From NCBI GenBank assembly GCA_002352045.1, contig DEHT01000065.1:4957-14149 (forward strand): a stretch of DNA of 9,193 bases, in the 5' to 3' direction. The notes under the pieces were generated by a model. It did no database searches. It was not told the DNA's origin and saw nothing but the letters and a program-made list of their open reading frames with translations. This stretch comes from Chitinophagaceae bacterium UBA2793. GTDB lineage: Bacteria > Bacteroidota > Bacteroidia > Chitinophagales > Chitinophagaceae. Every line of letters starts with the position of its first letter. Position 1 is the stretch's first letter. Position numbers and translations under genes: made by a program. This document shows positions 5,834 to 9,193 of this stretch, one piece after another.

Positions 5834-6790
5834 ATGAAAAAATTATCCGCTACACTGTTTATTGTATTTATTGCATTTACAACCCTTGCACAGGATGGCA
5901 CTGTAAAAGATTTAAAAAAAGATGCTGAAAAAACAATTTCCAAAAACCCTAATGATACCATTGTAAAAACCTGGAAAAAAGGAGGCAATTTTGGAATCAA
6001 TTTAAACCAGGGCACATTGAGTAACTGGAGTGCAGGTGGCGACAAATTCTCGCTTTCTATCAACAGCCAGTTGGGTCTTTTTGCTTTTTACAAAAGAAAC
6101 AAAAACTCATGGGACAATACACTCGACTTAAACTATGGCCTTGTAAAAACCACCAGCCTGGGTACCCGAAAAGCTGCCGACCGTATTGAACTTTTATCAA
6201 AGTATGGCTATGCAATTGGCAAAAAATGGAATGCGGGTGTATTGCTAAATGTACGTTCTCAATTTTCTAATGGATATAATTATTTAAAAAATGTAAACAA
6301 TGCAGATAGTGCGGTGCTAACATCCAAACCATTTGCTCCAACCTATGTATTGCTTTCCCCGGGTTTTGATTATAAACCCAATGCCAACCTTTCTTTTTAT
6401 ATTTCACCCATTACTGCCCGCTGGGTAATTGTCGGCGATAAACAATTGGCTGCCGATAAATATGGATTTACCAATGGAAAAGGGGTAAGAAACGAATTGG
6501 GTGCTTTTGGTTCCGCAAGCTTTACGAAAACATTCAATAAAAATGCTTCATTTAAATCGAAGCTTGATTTGTTTTCAAACTACCGGAATAACCCACAGAA
6601 TATTGATATTTTTTGGACCAATACTTTAACGGCCAAAGTAACCAAATTCATCAACTTTAACCTGCAGGTAGATATGATTTACGACGATGATATTGCCAAT
6701 GTAAAACCCGGTAAAGGTCCTGCTCCGCAAATATTACAATTAATGGGAATAGGTTTTGCTTATAGCTTTGCCAATTACAAGCGGCCATAA
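5834..6790 (+). CDS. DUF3078 family protein, exported, probably outer-membrane beta-barrel
   Basis: A 318-residue protein with a signal peptide (KKLSATLFIVFIAFTTLA, cleavage before Gln20 or Asp21). A short Lys/Asp-rich linker leads to the DUF3078 hallmark, TWKKGGNFGINLNQGTLSNW (residues 46-65) followed by SAGGDKFSLS. The rest is made of alternating polar and hydrophobic strands, such as WDNTLDLNYGLVKTTSL (93-109), KWNAGVLLNVRSQFSNGY (131-148) and NLSFYISPITARWVIVG. It ends in a strand, MGIGFAYSFANYKRP. This pattern fits a beta-barrel of the outer membrane. DUF3078 proteins are common in Bacteroidota, but their function is not established. The gene has a terminator on each side and a candidate promoter element, so it looks monocistronic. 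The family call is firm; the barrel topology is inferred. Confidence 0.92.
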   Translation: MKKLSATLFIVFIAFTTLAQDGTVKDLKKDAEKTISKNPNDTIVKTWKKGGNFGINLNQGTLSNWSAGGDKFSLSINSQLGLFAFYKRNKNSWDNTLDLNYGLVKTTSLGTRKAADRIELLSKYGYAIGKKWNAGVLLNVRSQFSNGYNYLKNVNNADSAVLTSKPFAPTYVLLSPGFDYKPNANLSFYISPITARWVIVGDKQLAADKYGFTNGKGVRNELGAFGSASFTKTFNKNASFKSKLDLFSNYRNNPQNIDIFWTNTLTAKVTKFINFNLQVDMIYDDDIANVKPGKGPAPQILQLMGIGFAYSFANYKRP

Positions 6791-6812
6791 AAGTTTTTAA
6801 GCCATTATCCAC

Positions 6813-6846
6813 AAGCCTTGCAGGAGCGTTTTCTGCTAGGCTTTTT
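6813..6846 (+). terminator. Rho-independent terminator after the DUF3078 gene
   Basis: An 11-base-pair stem with one T-T mismatch (AAGCCTTGCAG with CTGCTAGGCTT) closes a 9-base loop and runs into TTTTT (to 6846). It lies 23 bases after the stop codon and ends the transcript before scpA. Confidence 0.85.
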
Positions 6847-6919
6847 CATTTATTTTTACCGACATTACTTGATATTAACCTCAAGGCAAAAAGCACTTTA
6901 CAAAATTAAAATATAGATT

Positions 6920-7720
6920 TTGACAGTTCCCAATTACCAAATAAAATTAGACGAATTTGAAGGCCCTTTCGACCTGTTGCTTTTCTTTATTGAAAGGGAT
7001 GAATTGGATATTTATAATATTCCCATCACAAAAATCACCAACGACTTTTTGGATTACATCCATAGCCAGGAAAGATTGAATATTGAGCTAAGCAGCGAAT
7101 TTATTTTATTTGTAAGCACTCTCATGCGTATTAAAGCAAAGATGCTGCTTCCCAGAAAAGAATTGGATGCACAAGGCAACGAAATAGATCCACGCCAGGA
7201 GTTGATTGATAAAATTCTGGAGTATAAAAAATTCAAAGAAGCTTCTGCAAGGCTTGCTCAATTGGAAGAAGAAAGATTGATGATGATTAAGCGGGGCAAT
7301 CTTCAAAAAGAACTGGCTTCCATTGGAGAGGAAGCGGGCGAAGGCACAGAAATTCAAACTGTTACCCTTTTTAAACTGATGAAAGCATTTGAAAAAGTGG
7401 TTCAGCGCATCCAGGAAAAAAACAATCGTCCGGTGCATACTGTAGTTCAGTATAACTATACCATGGAAGGCATTAGAGATTACATGCTCGATATTACCCG
7501 AAACGAAAGAACCATGTCTTTTGAAAAAATATTTGAAGTATGTGAAAACCGTATTCATGCCATTTTTATTTTCCTCAATATGCTGGAACTGGTTCAGCAA
7601 AAATTTATGACACTTATTGTAGGTGAAGGACGAAACAATTTTATTTTAGAATACAATGAGCACAGGGAAGAAGAACAATCAACCCAACTATCTGAGGAGG
7701 ATTGGGCAAGACTAAATTAA
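6920..7720 (+). CDS. scpA: Segregation and condensation protein A (ScpA)
   Basis: The kleisin subunit of the bacterial SMC-ScpAB condensin complex, which compacts and separates chromosomes. It bridges the SMC heads and binds ScpB. The N-terminal kleisin signature is LDEFEGPFDLLLFFIERDEL (residues 10-29), followed by DIYNIPITKITNDFLDYI (30-47). Next comes the conserved SSEFILFVSTLMRIKAKMLLP region (58-78). A charged helical middle (about 89-135) leads to the C-terminal winged-helix segment, including AIFIFLNMLELVQQKF. The length of 266 is normal. The start must be a non-ATG codon: an in-frame TAG lies at 6914-6916 and the first internal ATG, near residue 67, is already inside the conserved domain. 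TTG at 6920 fits the family N-terminus; ATT at 6917 is a less likely choice. scpB is not in the window. Confidence 0.96.
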   Translation: MTVPNYQIKLDEFEGPFDLLLFFIERDELDIYNIPITKITNDFLDYIHSQERLNIELSSEFILFVSTLMRIKAKMLLPRKELDAQGNEIDPRQELIDKILEYKKFKEASARLAQLEEERLMMIKRGNLQKELASIGEEAGEGTEIQTVTLFKLMKAFEKVVQRIQEKNNRPVHTVVQYNYTMEGIRDYMLDITRNERTMSFEKIFEVCENRIHAIFIFLNMLELVQQKFMTLIVGEGRNNFILEYNEHREEEQSTQLSEEDWARLN

Positions 7721-7737
7721 ATTTTTACAACATTCTT

Positions 7738-7768
7738 AAAATGCCGACCAAACCTGGTTGGCATTTTT
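7738..7768. terminator. Bidirectional terminator between scpA and the L,D-transpeptidase gene
   Basis: A 13-base-pair stem (AAAATGCCGACCA with TGGTTGGCATTTT, one G-U pair) closes a 4-base AACC loop. It is flanked by A residues on the left and T residues on the right, so it can end transcription in both directions. It begins 17 bases after the scpA stop, and the right T-run forms the stop codon of the convergent gene. Confidence 0.9.
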
Positions 7769-8435
7769 ATTTATAAATATTTAAAACAATGGGCTTATTT
7801 GAAGCCGCTAAATATTTTTCTAAAGTTTTTAAAAATGCAGGAGATACCGTGGGGCATCCCTGGCTTTCGCAAATTGTTTGCGGTGCCACTTCTTCTTCCG
7901 GCACACAGTCATGCGAATGCAAAACTATAAATCTCTCAAATGCTTTATCATTGGTTTTATCTAACCCATAAAGTTTATATGCAAGGCCAAACCTGCCTTG
8001 ATATGCAGCTCCTACTTTGTACTTGCCCAGCGAAGTGCAATAACTCCCGGATACATTTGAAAATTCTATTTCATTGATCGATGAACCATAGCCATGCGTT
8101 ACCAATGCCGCTTGCTCAATACTATCCTTATCCATATTGTAAACAAAAAAACGGTTTTGGCCCGAAGGTATGCTCATATCTATTAAAAAAGCAATCTGCT
8201 TATTGTACCCTTTAATTTTTGAAAACTCTTGTACTTCATCAGCTATTTTGGGTAGTTTATCATCTCTATGCATTGTGTTTTTTTTAAGCGGAAGTTTATG
8301 ATGTGTAAGTATGGATGATTTTCCCATTAAAACCTTGTCTTTGCTTTTGGATAAGTTTTTAAAAACAAACAGGCCAATAACCACCGTCGAAAAAAATACA
8401 ACAATCGGTATTACTGTGTTAGTAATAGTTCTCAT
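7767..8435 (-). CDS. Membrane-anchored murein L,D-transpeptidase catalytic domain protein (YkuD_2 type)
   Basis: A 222-residue protein with one N-terminal hydrophobic helix (about residues 8-26, VIPIVVFFSTVVIGLFVF) and a basic linker. The helix probably anchors it in the inner membrane, or acts as an uncleaved signal, with the rest in the periplasm. The C-terminal domain, from about residue 78, matches the YkuD_2 group of L,D-transpeptidase-like proteins. It shows LVTHGYGSSINEIEFSNVSG (111-130), SYCTSLGKYKVG (131-142), the His-containing FIVLHSHDCV (169-178) and the ICESQGCPTVSPAFL block (188-202). Cys194 is the likely nucleophile and His173 its partner. Classical family members build 3-3 crosslinks or attach proteins to peptidoglycan; the role of this subgroup is less defined. 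The ATG at 8435 fits. It is downstream of atpH on the same strand but separated from it by a strong terminator. Confidence 0.9.
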   Translation of the reverse strand: MRTITNTVIPIVVFFSTVVIGLFVFKNLSKSKDKVLMGKSSILTHHKLPLKKNTMHRDDKLPKIADEVQEFSKIKGYNKQIAFLIDMSIPSGQNRFFVYNMDKDSIEQAALVTHGYGSSINEIEFSNVSGSYCTSLGKYKVGAAYQGRFGLAYKLYGLDKTNDKAFERFIVLHSHDCVPEEEVAPQTICESQGCPTVSPAFLKTLEKYLAASNKPIVLNIYK

Positions 8436-8505
8436 ACAAATAAATATTTGAAGTGAGAGAGATGTGATAACCCACTAATTCCACAAGCATATTGCAGATT
8501 ATTCA

Positions 8506-8523
8506 TGTTAATTTCTCTTAACA
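8506..8523. repeat. Inverted repeat upstream of the L,D-transpeptidase gene
   Basis: Perfect 6-base arms TGTTAA and TTAACA are spaced by TTTCTC, about 70 bases upstream of the L,D-transpeptidase start. The symmetry could be an operator for a dimeric regulator, but in AT-rich sequence it may be chance. No promoter consensus with correct spacing is visible nearby on the minus strand. Confidence 0.25.
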
Positions 8524-8551
8524 ATTTTACTGCGCAATCATTCAATCATAA

Positions 8552-8616
8552 TTTTAAAATATTTACATAGGCCAAAAAAAAAGCAACACTACTGTGCTGC
8601 CTTTTAAAATATTTAC
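8552..8616. repeat. Pair of 15-base direct repeats flanking the atpH terminator
   Basis: TTTTAAAATATTTAC occurs at 8552-8566 and again at 8602-8616, exactly 50 bases apart, on either side of the atpH terminator. The match is exact over 15 bases but of low complexity. It may reflect a small past duplication; no function is evident. Confidence 0.35.
8574..8605 (-). terminator. Rho-independent terminator after atpH
   Basis: Read on the minus strand, a 7-base-pair stem (GCAGCAC with GTGTTGC, one G-U pair) closes an AGTA loop and is followed by nine T residues. The stem can be lengthened by A-T pairs on the outer side. It lies about 30 bases after the atpH stop and should end the ATP synthase transcript here. 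Confidence 0.88.
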
Positions 8617-8629
8617 TTGTTGCTTCTGC

Positions 8630-9193
8630 TTAGCGAATACTGTGCATATACTCGTTGTTGGCAAATTGTTTTTTTACATCTTTCAAATCTCTCAATATGC
8701 TTGCATCTACCAAATTGCCTCCCATTTCCAACACAAATCCACCAATTAAATTTTCCTTTACCGCAGTTTCCAACTCAATATTTTGTACGCCGGTTTCAGC
8801 CTTTACTTTTGAAACAATATTATTTTTTAAATCATCCGAAGCAGGTACTGCAGTGGTAAGCTTTACGATATGTATGTTTTTAATTTCATTGTATTTCTCA
8901 ATAAATGACTTTACAATTTCGGGCAGGTTACCTTCTCTTGATTTTTTAGCCAGTAGTTGAATAAACAGTTGTGTAAGGTTACTCACTTTACCATTTAATA
9001 CTGCCAAAATAATTTTCTCCTTTTTATCGGTAGCAATTACCGGGCTTTTAAGCAGGGCCACAAAATCGGGGTTGCTTTTAAAAATTCCCTGCAAAAGTTT
9101 TATATCGGCAAATACAGTGTCTAAGTTATTTTGCTCCACTGATAAATCGAGCAAACTTTTTGCATACCTACCTGCTAAACGTGGATTGTTCAT
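8630..9193 (-). CDS. atpH: ATP synthase F1 subunit delta (AtpH)
   Basis: The 187-residue delta (OSCP-type) subunit, which links the F1 head to the peripheral b stalk of the membrane ATP synthase. The N-terminal helical domain begins MNNPRLAGRYAKSLLDLS, matching the family's conserved A-x-R-Y-A-x-A/S-L start. SPVIATDKKEKII (residues 50-62) and LTQLFIQLLAKKSREGNLPEI (73-93) follow as usual. The C-terminal domain holds the characteristic ENLIGGFVLEMGGNLVDASI (147-166) and ends LRDLKDVKKQF plus a short tail. The length is normal. The ATG is the last three bases of the window, so the protein is complete but nothing upstream can be seen; atpF would be expected there. In many bacteria atpA and atpG follow atpH. 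Here a terminator and an unrelated gene follow instead. Confidence 0.95.
   Translation of the reverse strand: MNNPRLAGRYAKSLLDLSVEQNNLDTVFADIKLLQGIFKSNPDFVALLKSPVIATDKKEKIILAVLNGKVSNLTQLFIQLLAKKSREGNLPEIVKSFIEKYNEIKNIHIVKLTTAVPASDDLKNNIVSKVKAETGVQNIELETAVKENLIGGFVLEMGGNLVDASILRDLKDVKKQFANNEYMHSIR

Noticed and set aside
7106..7600. Open frame of 164 codons on the minus strand inside scpA
   Set aside because: It is antisense to a clear scpA gene and Phe/His-rich as expected for a shadow of Lys/Glu codons.
8437..8450. CAAATAAATATTTG near-palindrome just upstream of the L,D-transpeptidase start, with a TTTATTTG -7-like match
   Set aside because: Used as a promoter it would place the transcription start inside the coding sequence; AT-rich chance symmetry is more likely.
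8655..8960. Plus-strand open frame of 101 codons inside atpH
   Set aside because: It lies antisense to a clear atpH gene and has no recognisable protein features.

Overview
The window looks like ordinary chromosome from a member of the Bacteroidota, probably of the Chitinophagaceae or a related group. The evidence is the AT-rich sequence, the near absence of Shine-Dalgarno sequences, TAnnTTTG-like promoter elements, a secreted protease with a C-terminal type IX secretion (T9SS) sorting domain, and a DUF3078 protein, a family typical of this phylum. There are twelve protein-coding genes: one cut by the left edge, and one whose start codon is the last three bases of the window. I see no tRNA, rRNA, CRISPR array, transposase, phage gene or plasmid gene.

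Left part (1-2140, plus strand). The 3' end of an unrecognised charged, helical protein is followed by a 217-base gap holding a REP-like palindromic element. Next come two small adjacent membrane proteins, a DCC-family (DUF393) thiol-disulfide oxidoreductase-like protein and a CoA-binding (YccU-like) Rossmann protein. The last two are only 3 bases apart and almost certainly share a transcript.

Middle part (2141-5276). A candidate promoter precedes a small secreted protein of unknown function and a 527-residue secreted metzincin-type zinc protease with a T9SS sorting domain. A strong terminator ends this unit. Its U-tract also holds the stop codon of a convergent EamA/DMT transporter gene.

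Right-middle part (5277-7768, plus strand). mscL (mechanosensitive channel), a DUF3078 protein and scpA (condensin-associated kleisin, with a TTG start) each have their own rho-independent terminator, so they look like separate transcription units.

Right end (7767-9193, minus strand). A membrane-anchored L,D-transpeptidase-like protein (YkuD_2 type) lies downstream of atpH, the delta subunit of F1 ATP synthase. A strong terminator directly follows atpH, so atpA and atpG are not downstream of it here.

No striking new system is evident. The observations most worth following are the small secreted protein paired with the T9SS protease, the REP-like element, the atpH gene with no atpA after it, and the tightly packed convergent ends where terminator U-tracts encode the stop codons of the opposite genes.
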